Shown: in pieces, positions 38,770 through 47,917 of the stretch
Numbering within the stretch: the stretch's first letter is position 1
Layout of the letters: every line of letters begins with the position of its first letter
DNA from: Salinarimonas sp.
GTDB taxonomy: Bacteria > Pseudomonadota > Alphaproteobacteria > Rhizobiales > Beijerinckiaceae
DNA: 64,000 nt
NCBI RefSeq assembly: GCF_040111675.1
Contig: NZ_CP157794.1
Coordinates: forward strand, 1,881,501-1,945,500
Direction: 5' to 3'
Notes under the pieces: generated by a model
Database searches by the model: none
Told to the model about the DNA's origin: nothing
The model's input: the letters and a program-made list of their open reading frames with translations, nothing else
Translations under genes and position numbers: made by a program

Positions 38770-39456
38770 TCAGGCGCCGCGCCTGCGATAGACCGCGATC
38801 GGCTCCTCGTCCAGCTCGTCGCCCGGGACCACCCATTCCTCGTCGAGCGCCGCCTCGCGCCAGGCGACGAAGGCCGGAAGGGCCAGGATGGCGTCCATGT
38901 AGGCGCGGGTGTCGGGATCGACCGGCCAGGAATAGGTGTCGAGCCGGGTGACCACGGGCGCGTACATCGCGTCGGCCGCGCCGAAGTCCGCGCCGAACAG
39001 GAACGGTCCGCCCGCCCCGAAGCGCGAGCGCGCCTCGCGCCAGATGGCGACGACGCGCGCGACGTCCGCCGCGACCGCCGCGCCGCGGTCCTTGTGCGCG
39101 TAGCCCTTGCCGAGGTTCATGGGAAGGCCCGCGCGCAGCGGCTGGAAGCCGGCGTGCATCTCCGCTGCGATCGACCGCGCATAGGCGCGGGCCGCGTCCT
39201 CCCGCGGCCAGATCGGCGCCTCGGGATAGAGATCCGCGAGATGGTCGATGATGGCGAGCGATTCCCAGACGGTCGCGGCGCCGTCGACGAGGACGGGGAC
39301 CTTGCCGGCGGGGGAATGCGCGAGGATGCGCGCCTTCGTGTCCGGGAGGTCGAGCGGGATCAGCACCTCCTCGAAGGCGAGGCCGAGATGGCGCATCAGG
39401 ATCCAGGGCCGCAGGGACCAGGACGAGTAGAGCTTGTTGCCGATGAGGAGTTTCAT
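38770..39456 (-). CDS. Glutathione S-transferase family protein
   Basis: The 228-aa protein has a thioredoxin-fold N-terminus (LLIGNKLYSSWSLRPWILMRH, catalytic Ser region; SPAGKVPVLVDG with the cis-Pro; VWESLAIIDHL) and an all-helical C-domain ending in a short basic tail. It is encoded between ilvB and ilvH, which are normally adjacent. Its substrate is unknown. Confidence 0.9.
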   Translation of the reverse strand: MKLLIGNKLYSSWSLRPWILMRHLGLAFEEVLIPLDLPDTKARILAHSPAGKVPVLVDGAATVWESLAIIDHLADLYPEAPIWPREDAARAYARSIAAEMHAGFQPLRAGLPMNLGKGYAHKDRGAAVAADVARVVAIWREARSRFGAGGPFLFGADFGAADAMYAPVVTRLDTYSWPVDPDTRAYMDAILALPAFVAWREAALDEEWVVPGDELDEEPIAVYRRRGA

Positions 39457-39578
39457 GGGTGCCTCGGTGGGACTGGGCCGCAGGTGCGGGGCGAACCTCG
39501 CAGGGGACGGCGCCGAAATAGCGCCTTCCCATCATCCCCTCCTGTGGGTTGCCGTTCAACCGCTTCCTGCGGGGCTCG

Positions 39579-41357
39579 TCACACCAGCATCTTGCCCTTC
39601 TCGTCGATCACCGAGCCGATGTCCGCCCCGGTCTCGCCGAGATAGTCGTTGAGCAGCATCTCGTTGTGCGCCTTGCCCGAGGGGATCATCGGGAAGCAGT
39701 TCTCGGCCTTGTCGACGAGACAGTCGAAGATCACCGGGCGGTCGACGGCCAGCATCTCCTCGATCGCCCCGTCCAGCTTCGCCGGATCGTCGCAGCGCAT
39801 GCCCACCGCCCCGTAGGCCTCGGCGAGCTTGACGAAGTCGGGCAGGGACTCCGAATAGGATTGCGAGTAGCGACCGCCGTGCAGCAGCTCCTGCCACTGG
39901 CGCACCATGCCCATGTACTCGTTGTTGAGGATGAAGATCTTCACCGGCAGGCGATATTGCACGGCGGTCGACATCTCCTGGATGTTCATCAGGATCGAGG
40001 CCTCGCCGGCGATGTCGACCACGAGCCCGTGCGGGTTGGCGAGCTGCGTGCCGATGGCGGCCGGCAGGCCGTAGCCCATGGTGCCGAGCCCGCCGGAAGT
40101 CATCCAGCGGTTGGGCGCGTCGAAGCCGAAATACTGCGCCGCCCACATCTGGTGCTGGCCGACCTCGGTGGTGACGAAGGTGTCGCGCCCCGTCGCCTTG
40201 GTCGCCTCGTAGAGGCGCTGGACGGCGTATTGCGGCTTGATGACGCTGTCGGAATTGCGGAACGCCAGGCACTTGCGCGCGCGCCACTCGCCGATCTGGC
40301 CCCACCAGGAGCCCAGCGCGTCCTTGTCGACCACGGGCGACATCGAGCGCCACAGGCGCACCATGTCCTCGAGCACGTGGCCGCAATCGCCGACGATGCC
40401 GAGATCGACCTTGACGTTCTTGTTGATGGAGGACGGATCGATGTCGACGTGGATCTTGCGCGAGTGCGGCGAGAAGGCGTCGAGGCGCCCGGTGATGCGG
40501 TCGTCGAAGCGCGCCCCGATGTTGATCATCAGGTCGCAGCCGTGCATGGCGAGGTTCGCCTCGTAGGTGCCGTGCATGCCGAGCATGCCGAGAAACTGGT
40601 CGTCCGAGGCCGGGTAGGCGCCGAGACCCATCAGGGTCGAGGTGATGGGGAAGCCGGTCAGCCGGACGAGCTCGCGCAGGAGCTCCGCCGCGTGCGGCCC
40701 GGCGTTGACGATGCCGCCGCCGGTGTAGAAGACGGGCTTCTTGGCGGCCGCCATCAGCTCGATCGCCTGACGGATCTTGTCCATGTCGCCCTTGACCTTG
40801 GGACGGTAGGTCTTGTGCTGGTTGTCGCGCGGGCGGGCGTACAGACCCGTCTTGAACTGGATGTCCTTGGGCAGGTCGATGACGACGGGGCCCGGACGGC
40901 CGTTGGCGGCGACGTAGAAGGCCTCGTGCAGGATGCGCGGCAGGTCGGCGATGTCCTTCACGAGGTAATTGTGCTTGGTGCAATGGCGGGTGATGCCCAC
41001 CGTATCGCATTCCTGGAACGCGTCCGAGCCGATCAGATGCGTCGGCACCTGGCCGGTGATGCACACGAGGGGGACGGAATCCATCAGCGCATCGGTGAGG
41101 CCGGTGACCGCGTTCGTCGCGCCCGGGCCGGAGGTGACGAGCACGACGCCGACCTTGCCGGACGAGCGCGCGTAGCCCTCGGCGGAGTGCACCGCGCCCT
41201 GCTCGTGGCGCACGAGCACGTGCTGGATCGTCTCCTGGTGGAAGAGCGCGTCGTAGATCGGCAGCACTGCGCCGCCGGGATAGCCGAAGACATGCTCGAC
41301 GCCCTGATCCTGCAGGGCGCGGACGACCATCTCGGCGCCGGTCATCATCTCGCTCAT
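39579..41357 (-). CDS. ilvB: Acetolactate synthase large (catalytic) subunit
   Basis: This enzyme condenses two pyruvates (or pyruvate and 2-ketobutyrate), the first common step of valine, leucine and isoleucine synthesis. The 592-aa ThDP enzyme has the catalytic Glu in VRHEQGAVHSAEGYAR, VTSGPGATNAVTGL, the FAD-binding middle domain and the ThDP/Mg motif GEASILMNIQEMSTAVQYRLP through ILNNEYMGMVRQWQ. GAAGGA precedes its ATG. It is controlled by the attenuator just upstream. Confidence 0.96.
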   Translation of the reverse strand: MSEMMTGAEMVVRALQDQGVEHVFGYPGGAVLPIYDALFHQETIQHVLVRHEQGAVHSAEGYARSSGKVGVVLVTSGPGATNAVTGLTDALMDSVPLVCITGQVPTHLIGSDAFQECDTVGITRHCTKHNYLVKDIADLPRILHEAFYVAANGRPGPVVIDLPKDIQFKTGLYARPRDNQHKTYRPKVKGDMDKIRQAIELMAAAKKPVFYTGGGIVNAGPHAAELLRELVRLTGFPITSTLMGLGAYPASDDQFLGMLGMHGTYEANLAMHGCDLMINIGARFDDRITGRLDAFSPHSRKIHVDIDPSSINKNVKVDLGIVGDCGHVLEDMVRLWRSMSPVVDKDALGSWWGQIGEWRARKCLAFRNSDSVIKPQYAVQRLYEATKATGRDTFVTTEVGQHQMWAAQYFGFDAPNRWMTSGGLGTMGYGLPAAIGTQLANPHGLVVDIAGEASILMNIQEMSTAVQYRLPVKIFILNNEYMGMVRQWQELLHGGRYSQSYSESLPDFVKLAEAYGAVGMRCDDPAKLDGAIEEMLAVDRPVIFDCLVDKAENCFPMIPSGKAHNEMLLNDYLGETGADIGSVIDEKGKMLV

Positions 41358-41417
41358 CGCACTCGTCCTTCGTGTCGTGGTCTGCGTGGTGTGGGGGCTC
41401 GGTGTCTTGAAGGCAAT

Positions 41418-41441
41418 AAAAAAGGGCCCGTCGGGGGGCCC
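41418..41441 (-). terminator. Rho-independent attenuator terminator of the ilv operon
   Basis: On the minus strand GGGCCC-CCCGAC-GGGCCC is followed at once by TTTTTT and then ATTG. This is a textbook intrinsic terminator. It lies 60 bp before the ilvB ATG and after the leader peptide. Confidence 0.9.
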
Positions 41442-41445
41442 TCGT

Positions 41446-41494
41446 GCGCCATCGCCGGATCGTGCGGGGGTCAGCCCCGCTCCGTCGATGGCGC
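41446..41494 (-). promoter_or_regulatory. Alternative leader RNA hairpins of the ilv attenuator
   Basis: On the minus strand the arms GCGCCATCG (41494-41486, inside the leader-peptide codons) and CGATGGCGC (41454-41446) form a 9-bp stem. They enclose a second hairpin GCGGGG...CCCCGC (41478-41464) around the leader stop codon. Stalled ribosomes on the peptide's Ile/Leu/Val codons would disrupt this stem and change terminator folding. Confidence 0.7.
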
Positions 41495-41521
41495 TCCAAT
41501 TACGAGAATGATCTTGCGCAT
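41471..41521 (-). CDS. ilv leader peptide (16 aa)
   Basis: The peptide is MRKIILVIGAPSTERG, with five consecutive branched-chain residues (Ile-Ile-Leu-Val-Ile) at positions 4-8. It covers all three end products of the ilv pathway. It lies between a good promoter and the T-run terminator, the classic attenuation layout. The Shine-Dalgarno is weak. Confidence 0.85.
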   Translation of the reverse strand: MRKIILVIGAPSTERG

Positions 41522-41555
41522 GGGGTGCGGATCTCGTCGCGTTTCGTGCGCGGGG

Positions 41556-41584
41556 ACGTTAGGGGAAGGCGCGTGCGGGGTCAA
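41556..41584 (-). promoter_or_regulatory. Promoter of the ilv operon
   Basis: On the minus strand TTGACC (41584-41579), a 17-bp spacer and TAACGT (41561-41556) put the transcript start near 41549, about 28 nt before the leader peptide. The inserted IS begins 17 bp beyond the -35, so the promoter survived the insertion. Confidence 0.65.
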
Positions 41585-41601
41585 CGGGAAATGTGCCGGG
41601 C

Positions 41602-42843
41602 CAGGGCAATCGCTTCAGGTTAACGGGCGTGCATCTCTTGACGTGGCGTGATTCCTAGAGGGCTCCTTCGATTCGGAGCCAGCCATGTCCACCCCGTCGT
41701 CCTCCCGCTCACTGCTCGACCACTTTTCGGCGCTGAAGGACCCGCGCCAGTCCTGGAAGGTGGCCTATCCGTTTCGGGAGATCCTGCTCCTGGTCCTGTG
41801 CGGCACCATCGCGGGGATGGACGATTTCGTCGAGATCCGGGCTTGGGGGAAGCTCCGGCTCGATTTTCTGCGCCGTTTCCTGCCGTTCGAGCGCGGCATC
41901 CCCTCGCACGACACGCTCAACGACGTCGTCAATGCGCTCGACCCGGAGCTGTTCAAGGCCTGCTTCCTGGAGTGGGTCGACACGCTGCGCGACGAGGAGA
42001 AGGAGGTCATCGCCATCGACGGCAAGACCTCGCGGCGCACGCATGCGCGGTCCAAGGGCCGCGAGCCGCTGCACCTCGTCTCGGCCTGGGCGACGCGCCA
42101 ACGCCTGGTGCTCGGCCAGGAGGCGGTCGCGGACAAGTCCAACGAGATCGTGGCGATCCCGCTGCTGCTCCAGCGGCTCGAGCTCACGGGAGCGCTCGTC
42201 ACCATCGACGCCATGGGCACGCAGGACGCGATCGCCGAGATCATCGTGGGGCGCGGCGGCGACTACCTGCTCGCGCTCAAGGCCAATAGGCCCGTTCTGC
42301 ACGGCGACGTCGAGGCCTTCTTCGCCGATCCGCCGCCGGAGATCGCCGTCGATCGCCACGTCACCGTCGACGGGGATCACGGGCGGATCGAGGAGCGCCG
42401 CCACAGCGTCTGCCGCGAGGTCGACTGGCTGTTCTCCGACCGCCGCTACGCGGACGAGCCGCGCTTCCCCGATCTCGCCGCCATCGCCATGGTCGAGAGC
42501 CGTGTCGAGCAGGCAGGGAAGACCCGCGTCGAGCGGCGCTACTATCTCTCCTCCGCCCTCCTCGACGCCAAGACCTTCGCCGCCGCCGTGCGCGCGCACT
42601 GGGGCATCGAGAACCGCCTCCACTGGGTCCTCGACGTCGTCTTCCATGACGACCTCGCACGGCTGAGGACCGGCCACGGCCCCCAAAACATGGCCATCGT
42701 CAAGCACATGGCCATGATCATGCTCCGGAACCCGAAGGACAAGCACTCACTCAAGGTCCGCAAGAAGGTCGCCGCCATCGACGAGGATTACATGGAGGCG
42801 ATGGTTCGTCAGGCCCCGCCGTTAACCTGAGGCGATTCCCCTG
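41602..42843. mobile_element. Intact ISAs1-family insertion sequence
   Basis: The 1,242-bp element is bounded by 25-bp terminal inverted repeats that match at 23 positions (41602-41626 and 42819-42843, outer end CAGGG). An exact 8-bp target duplication TGCCGGGC flanks it (41594-41601 and 42844-42851). It carries one full-length DDE transposase gene whose stop lies inside the right inverted repeat. The perfect flanks suggest a recent insertion, in the gap between dxs and the ilv promoter. The rest of the 41358-41684 interval holds the ilv leader and the IS left end. Confidence 0.93.
41685..42830 (+). CDS. ISAs1-family transposase
   Basis: The 381-aa DDE transposase has an N-terminal DUF4372-like/H-repeat region (LLDHFSALKDPRQSWKVAYPFREILLLVLCGTIAG), the catalytic aspartates in EVIAIDGKTSR and LVTIDAMGTQDAIAE, and the glutamate in AHWGIENRLHWVLDVVFHDD. 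This is the ISAs1 (rhs-associated H-repeat) family. There is no frameshift or truncation. An RBS (GGAGCCAGCC) precedes the ATG, and the gene fills the element. Confidence 0.95.
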   Translation: MSTPSSSRSLLDHFSALKDPRQSWKVAYPFREILLLVLCGTIAGMDDFVEIRAWGKLRLDFLRRFLPFERGIPSHDTLNDVVNALDPELFKACFLEWVDTLRDEEKEVIAIDGKTSRRTHARSKGREPLHLVSAWATRQRLVLGQEAVADKSNEIVAIPLLLQRLELTGALVTIDAMGTQDAIAEIIVGRGGDYLLALKANRPVLHGDVEAFFADPPPEIAVDRHVTVDGDHGRIEERRHSVCREVDWLFSDRRYADEPRFPDLAAIAMVESRVEQAGKTRVERRYYLSSALLDAKTFAAAVRAHWGIENRLHWVLDVVFHDDLARLRTGHGPQNMAIVKHMAMIMLRNPKDKHSLKVRKKVAAIDEDYMEAMVRQAPPLT

Positions 42844-42886
42844 TGCCGGGCGCGCGAGGCCCGCCGGGCGCGCGCCCCCCGCCCGA

Positions 42887-44803
42887 TCAGGCTCGCGCCT
42901 TCACCGGCTCCGCGCCGCCCAGCGCCTCGAACGCCTTGGCGACGATGCCGGCGGCGTCGAGGCCGGCCTTGGCGTACATCTTGGCGGGCTTGTCCTGGTC
43001 GATGAACAGGTCGGGCAGCACCATCGGGCGGACCTTCAGCCCGCGGTCGAGGAGGCCGGCCTCGGCGAGCGCGTGCAGCACGAAGGAGCCGAAGCCGCCG
43101 ATCGAGCCCTCCTCCACCGTGATCAGCACCTCGTGCTCGCGGGCGAGGCGGGCGACGAGCTCGACGTCGAGCGGCTTGGCGAAGCGCGCGTCCGCCACCG
43201 TGGTGGAGAGCCCGCGCGCGTCGAGCTCCTCGGCCGCCTGGAGCGCCTCCGCGAGGCGGGTGCCGTAGGACAGGATCGCGACGCGCGTGCCCTCCTTGAC
43301 CACCCGGCCCTTGCCGATGGGAAGCGGCACGCCGCGCTCGGGCATGTCGACGCCGACCCCCTCGCCGCGGGGATAGCGCAGGGCGATCGGGCCCGCATCG
43401 TGCGCCGCCGCGGTCGCGACCATGTGGACGAGCTCGGCCTCGTCGGCGGCGGCCATCAGCGTGAAGTTCGGCAGGCAGCCGAGATAGGCGACGTCGAAGG
43501 AGCCGGCATGCGTCGGCCCGTCGGCGCCGACCAGCCCGGCCCGGTCCATGGCGAAGCGCACGGGCAGGTTCTGGATCGCGACGTCGTGGACGATCTGGTC
43601 GTAGGCGCGCTGGAGGAAGGTGGAATAGATCGCGCAGAAGGGCTTGTAGCCCTCGGTGGCCATGCCCGCCGCGAAGGTGACCGCGTGCTGCTCGGCGATG
43701 CCGACGTCGAAGGTGCGGGTCGGAAAGGCTTTGCCGAACAGGTCGATGCCGGTGCCCGACGGCATCGCCGCGGTGATGGCGACGATCTTGTCGTCGGCCT
43801 CCGCTTCCTTGATCAGCGACTGCCCGAAGACCTTGGTATAGGCCGGGGCGTTAGCCTTGGGCTTGGCTTGCGCGCCCGTCACCACGTCGAAGGTGACGAC
43901 GCCGTGATACTTGTCGGAGGAGGCCTCCGCCGGGGCGTAGCCCTTGCCCTTCTGGGTGACGACGTGGACGAGGACGGGCCCGCCCTCCGTGTCGCGCACA
44001 TTGCGCAGCACGGGCAGGAGATGGTCGAGATTGTGCCCGTCGATCGGGCCCACGTAGTAGAAGCCCATCTCCTCGAACATGGTCCCGCCGGTCCAGAAGC
44101 CCCGCGCGTATTCCTCCGCCCGCGCGGCCTTCTGCGAGAGGCCCTTGGGCAGGCGCCTCGTCAGCTGCTTCGCCGTCTCGCGCAAGCCCCGGTAGGTCTT
44201 GCCGGAGACGAGCCGGGCGAGATAGGCCGACATGGCGCCGACGGGGGGCGCGATCGACATGTCGTTGTCGTTGAGGATGACGACGAGGCGCGAATGCATC
44301 GCGCCGGCATTGTTCATGGCCTCGTAGGCCATGCCCGCCGACATCGCCCCGTCGCCGATCACGGCCACCACGTTGTTCCTCGCGCCCGCGAGGTCGCGGG
44401 CCACCGCCATGCCGAGCCCCGCCGAGATCGAGGTGGAGGAATGGGCCGCGCCGAAGGGGTCGTAGGGGCTCTCCGCGCGCTTGGTGAAGCCCGAGAGCCC
44501 GCCGCCCTGGCGCAGCGTGCGGATGCGCTCGCGCCGCCCCGTCAGGATCTTGTGCGGATAGGCCTGGTGCCCGACGTCCCAGATCACCCGGTCGGAGGGC
44601 GTGTCGAAGACCGAATGCAGCGCCACCGTCAGCTCCACGACGCCGAGCCCCGCGCCGAGATGCCCGCCCGTCACCGAGACCGCGTCGATCGTCTCCGCCC
44701 GCAGCTCGTCCGCCACCTGCCGCAGCTGGGGGTCGCTGAGCCCGCGCAGGTCGGCGGCGTCGCGGATCGTGTCGAGGAGGGGGGTGTCGGGGCGGCTCGG
44801 CAT
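42887..44803 (-). CDS. dxs: 1-Deoxy-D-xylulose-5-phosphate synthase
   Basis: Dxs makes DXP from pyruvate and glyceraldehyde-3-phosphate, the entry step of the MEP isoprenoid pathway. That pathway supplies the geranylgeranyl/phytyl tail of bacteriochlorophyll and the carotenoids. The 638-aa protein has the ThDP motif [37 protein letters not shown] and [19 protein letters not shown] chose the ATG at 44803 because AAGGAGG is perfectly placed. A PpsR-type box overlaps the -10 element upstream, tying it to photosynthesis control. Confidence 0.96.
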   Translation of the reverse strand: MPSRPDTPLLDTIRDAADLRGLSDPQLRQVADELRAETIDAVSVTGGHLGAGLGVVELTVALHSVFDTPSDRVIWDVGHQAYPHKILTGRRERIRTLRQGGGLSGFTKRAESPYDPFGAAHSSTSISAGLGMAVARDLAGARNNVVAVIGDGAMSAGMAYEAMNNAGAMHSRLVVILNDNDMSIAPPVGAMSAYLARLVSGKTYRGLRETAKQLTRRLPKGLSQKAARAEEYARGFWTGGTMFEEMGFYYVGPIDGHNLDHLLPVLRNVRDTEGGPVLVHVVTQKGKGYAPAEASSDKYHGVVTFDVVTGAQAKPKANAPAYTKVFGQSLIKEAEADDKIVAITAAMPSGTGIDLFGKAFPTRTFDVGIAEQHAVTFAAGMATEGYKPFCAIYSTFLQRAYDQIVHDVAIQNLPVRFAMDRAGLVGADGPTHAGSFDVAYLGCLPNFTLMAAADEAELVHMVATAAAHDAGPIALRYPRGEGVGVDMPERGVPLPIGKGRVVKEGTRVAILSYGTRLAEALQAAEELDARGLSTTVADARFAKPLDVELVARLAREHEVLITVEEGSIGGFGSFVLHALAEAGLLDRGLKVRPMVLPDLFIDQDKPAKMYAKAGLDAAGIVAKAFEALGGAEPVKARA

Positions 44804-44853
44804 GGCGGCCTCCTTCAGGACCGGGGGAGGGAGCGCGGGGGATGTCGCTCCAG

Positions 44854-44885
44854 TGTCACTATAGCTTGACACACGCATGCGACAA
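44854..44885 (-). promoter_or_regulatory. dxs promoter with an exact PpsR/CrtJ box
   Basis: TGTCACTATAGCTTGACA (44854-44871) fits the PpsR/CrtJ consensus TGT-N12-ACA exactly. Within it, on the minus strand, is a -10 TATAGT (44863-44858), with TTGTCG 16 bp upstream (44885-44880) as the -35. A repressor on the box would block the -10. The rest of the 44804-44972 gap has nothing else recognisable. Confidence 0.7.
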
Positions 44886-44972
44886 GTCGTCCGCGCATAA
44901 AAATGCGGCAGGTCCGGGATCACGCTTAGTCATGGGCGAAATCGGCCCCGCGCGCGGGAAGTCGCGGCGCGA

Positions 44973-45272
44973 TCACGACCGCGCGCGCCAGCGTCTTCGC
45001 AGGTCGTAGACATGCGCGAGGAAGGCGATCGTCAGCCCGGCGGCGACGATCGTCCAGGATTGACCTTGGATCGCGGCCCGCGCCGCGATCGAAAGCCCGA
45101 GGCCCGCGACCACGAACCCCGCGAGATCGCGAGGCGTCGGGGCGCGGCCCTCGGGCAGGATACGCGCCCTCGCCCGGGGGAGCAGCGAGAGCGCGAGTAG
45201 CGCGATCCCTTCCAGCGCCAGGATCGCGAAGACCAGATCGAAGACCCGGCCGGACGCGACGAAGTCGATCAC
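44973..45272 (-). CDS. Small membrane protein downstream of bchP
   Basis: The 99-aa protein has three predicted transmembrane helices (residues ~11-30, 47-64 and 70-88) and a basic C-terminus. It starts at a GTG that overlaps the bchP stop (GTGA), so it is translationally coupled to bchP and belongs to the bchG operon. No family recognised. A role in pigment synthesis or membrane organisation is only suggested by position. Confidence 0.7.
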   Translation of the reverse strand: MIDFVASGRVFDLVFAILALEGIALLALSLLPRARARILPEGRAPTPRDLAGFVVAGLGLSIAARAAIQGQSWTIVAAGLTIAFLAHVYDLRRRWRARS

Positions 45273-46525
45273 GGCCGCACGAGGCCGAACAGGTGAGCCA
45301 GGTCCTTGAAGAAGATGCGGATATGCGCCATCGGATCGCGGCGCACGAGTTCCTTGTTCATGTAGGCCTGCCAGGTCAGGCGCTGCACGTCCGCGTCGCG
45401 GCAGATCGAGACGAATCGCTCGCGACGCTTGTCGTTGACGTACCAGAAGCGCTGCATGATCCCCAGGATGAAGAAAACCCGGCCATGCGCCTTCATGAAG
45501 GCCTTGCGCGCGCCCGCCAGCGCCTTGGAGCGGCCGGTCTCGAGATAGGCCTCGACCGCCTCGCCCGCGAGGCGCCCGCCCACCATGGCGTAGTAGATAC
45601 CCTCGCCCGAGGCCGGCGCCACGACGCCGGCGGCGTCGCCGGCGAGAATCACGTCGCGGCCGTTGTCCCACTTCTTCGCGGGATGGAGCGGGATCGGCGC
45701 GCCCTCCTTGCGGATGGTGCGTACGCCGTCGAGCTTCGTGTTGCCGCGCAGCTCCGCCACCGCCTCCTTCAGGCCGAAGCCCTTGTGCATGGAGCCCACC
45801 CCGATCGAGGCGGATTTCCCGTGCGGGAAGACCCAGGCGTAGAAGTCCGGCGAGAGCTTGCCCTGGTAGAACACGTCGCAGCGGTTCGCCTCGTAGTCCG
45901 CCGCGCCCTCCTCGGGCGCCTCGACGATCTCGTGATAGGCGAAGACGAAGGGAATCGGCCCGCGCTGGGGCACGGCCTCGCGGGCCACCGCCGAGTTGGC
46001 GCCGTCGGCGCCGATCACGGCGCGGGCGCGCACGCTGACCGCGCCGCCGCCGTCCTTGGTCGGGAGCTTCCAGTGCACCCGCGCCGTCCCGTCGGGATCG
46101 CGGGTGAGGGTCTCGAACGTGCCCGCCCGGCGCTCGGCGCCGTTCGCCGCGGCGCGCTCGCGCAGCCATTCGTCGAAGACCTCGCGATCGACCATGCCGA
46201 CGAAGCCGTCCTCGATCGGCATGTCGACCCGCCTGTCGGAGGGCGCGATCATCCGCGCGCCGGAGATGCGGGCGCACAGGATGCCGTCGGGGATGGCGAA
46301 GTCGCGGATCAGCCGCGGCGGGATCGCGCCGCCGCAGGGCTTGATGCGGCCCGCGCGGTCGAGCAGGAGCACGTCGCGCCCGGCGCGGGCGAGGTCGGTC
46401 GCGGCCGTCGCGCCGGCGGGCCCGCCGCCGACCACGACGACGTCGTAGGTGCGCTCCGCCGAGGGAATGGCGGAGTGCGCCGCGGCGGGCGCACCGAGGG
46501 TCTCGGTCTTCGTCTCTGTCGTCAT
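45269..46525 (-). CDS. bchP: Geranylgeranyl-bacteriochlorophyll reductase
   Basis: BchP reduces the geranylgeranyl tail to phytyl, the last step of bacteriochlorophyll a synthesis. The 418-aa FAD protein has the dinucleotide fold VVVVGGGPAGATAATDLARAG, KPCGGAIPPRLI, the GD motif LAGDAAGVVAPASGEGIYYA and a helical C-terminus (MAHIRIFFKDLAHLFG). Its ATG overlaps the end of the PucC-like gene (ATGA). Confidence 0.95.
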   Translation of the reverse strand: MTTETKTETLGAPAAAHSAIPSAERTYDVVVVGGGPAGATAATDLARAGRDVLLLDRAGRIKPCGGAIPPRLIRDFAIPDGILCARISGARMIAPSDRRVDMPIEDGFVGMVDREVFDEWLRERAAANGAERRAGTFETLTRDPDGTARVHWKLPTKDGGGAVSVRARAVIGADGANSAVAREAVPQRGPIPFVFAYHEIVEAPEEGAADYEANRCDVFYQGKLSPDFYAWVFPHGKSASIGVGSMHKGFGLKEAVAELRGNTKLDGVRTIRKEGAPIPLHPAKKWDNGRDVILAGDAAGVVAPASGEGIYYAMVGGRLAGEAVEAYLETGRSKALAGARKAFMKAHGRVFFILGIMQRFWYVNDKRRERFVSICRDADVQRLTWQAYMNKELVRRDPMAHIRIFFKDLAHLFGLVRP

Positions 46526-47904
46526 GACGGCGCGATCTCCCGTTCGGTGAGCGCCTCGCCGCGCGGGGCGACGGCGGGGGTTGCGATGCGGCGCGGGGCC
46601 GGGGCGATGGTCGCGCGCCCGCTCATGACGCGCGCCGCGAGGACGGCGGAGACGAGGAACAGCACCGCCTCGCCGAGGAACACGCTCGAATAGGCGCCCG
46701 CCGCCGTATCGGCGACGAGGCGTCCGAGATCGACGGCGATGGTGCCGACGAGGCCGCCGAGCCCGAAGGCGACGCCCTGCGCCGCGCCCCACAGGCCCAC
46801 GCGGGTACCCTCGCGATTGGCCGCGCCGTCTCGGGCGAGGCGCATCATCGAGCCGATGGCGGCCACCGCGAAGACGCCGTTGCCGAAGCCGAGAACGGCG
46901 ACGTTGGCGTGGAGCGGCCAGACCGTCCCGAGCGCGCCGCCGAAGGCGAGGCCGACGAGCGCCGCCGCGGAGATCAGGCAGCCGCCGATGGCCCAAAGAT
47001 GCAGGCGCGAGGGCCCGCCCTCGCGAAAGCCGCCGCCGAAGAGCCCCGTGAGGATCATGCCGGCGAGCACGCCCGCGTTCTGGACGCCGGACAGCTGGGT
47101 CGATTCGCCCGGCGTCATCGCGAAGACGGCGCCCGCGAAGGGCTCGAGGATGAGGTCCTGCGCCGAATAGGCCAGCATCGAGACGAAGACGAAGACGGTG
47201 AAGCGCCGGGCCGTCGGCTCGGCCCAGACCTCGGCCAGGGCCTGACGGAACGGGACTTTCGGCGCGCCGTCGGCCGCCTTGCGGGAGGCCCGCGCGCCCT
47301 CGACGCCGAGGACGGCGAGGCAGGTGACGACGAAGGCTATTCCCGAGACGCCCGCCGTCACCGCGACGAGGCGCGTCATCGAGAACGGATCGAGGAAGTG
47401 CCCGGCCGTGCCGGCCGTGACGATGAAGCCCGCGATCATCATGATCCAGACGATCGCCGCGGCCGAGGCCTGGCGCGCGGGCGCGACGCGCTCGGCGAGA
47501 AGGGCCAGGAGCGAGGTGCCCGACGCGCCGACGCCGACGCCGATGATCCCGAAGGCGAGGGTCGAGAGCGCGATGCCGCCGACGAGGTTCGTCGCCGCGA
47601 GCGCGGTCGCGAGCGCGGCGAGGACGGCGCCCGCGGCGAGCGCCGCCATGCCGCCGACGATCCAGGGCGTGCGCCGCCCGCCGATATCGGAGCCGTGGCC
47701 CCATTTCGGGCGCAGCAGCTGCACGGCGTAGTGCAGGCCGACGAGCAGCCCGGGCAGCGTCGCGGCGAGCGCGAGCTCCACCACCATGACGCGGTTGAGC
47801 GTCGAGGTGGTGATCACCACGATGGCGCCGAGGGAGGCCTGGACGAGGCCGAGCCGGACGATGCCGAGCCAGGAGAGGGGGGCGCTGCCGGAGGAGGCGA
47901 TCAT
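46522..47904 (-). CDS. PucC/LhaA-family (BCD) MFS protein between bchG and bchP
   Basis: The 460-aa protein has 12 predicted helices of the BCD family: GLVQASLGAIVVITTSTLNRVMVVELALAATLPGLLVGLHYAVQLLRPKWGHGSD, then GVQNAGVLAGMILTGL and GLWGAAQGVAFGLGG. In other purple bacteria this gene (orf428/bch2) sits between bchG and bchP and is thought to deliver bacteriochlorophyll to assembling complexes. It overlaps bchP by 4 bp. Confidence 0.9.
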   Translation of the reverse strand: MIASSGSAPLSWLGIVRLGLVQASLGAIVVITTSTLNRVMVVELALAATLPGLLVGLHYAVQLLRPKWGHGSDIGGRRTPWIVGGMAALAAGAVLAALATALAATNLVGGIALSTLAFGIIGVGVGASGTSLLALLAERVAPARQASAAAIVWIMMIAGFIVTAGTAGHFLDPFSMTRLVAVTAGVSGIAFVVTCLAVLGVEGARASRKAADGAPKVPFRQALAEVWAEPTARRFTVFVFVSMLAYSAQDLILEPFAGAVFAMTPGESTQLSGVQNAGVLAGMILTGLFGGGFREGGPSRLHLWAIGGCLISAAALVGLAFGGALGTVWPLHANVAVLGFGNGVFAVAAIGSMMRLARDGAANREGTRVGLWGAAQGVAFGLGGLVGTIAVDLGRLVADTAAGAYSSVFLGEAVLFLVSAVLAARVMSGRATIAPAPRRIATPAVAPRGEALTEREIAPS

Positions 47905-47917
47905 GGGGGCGTTCTCC

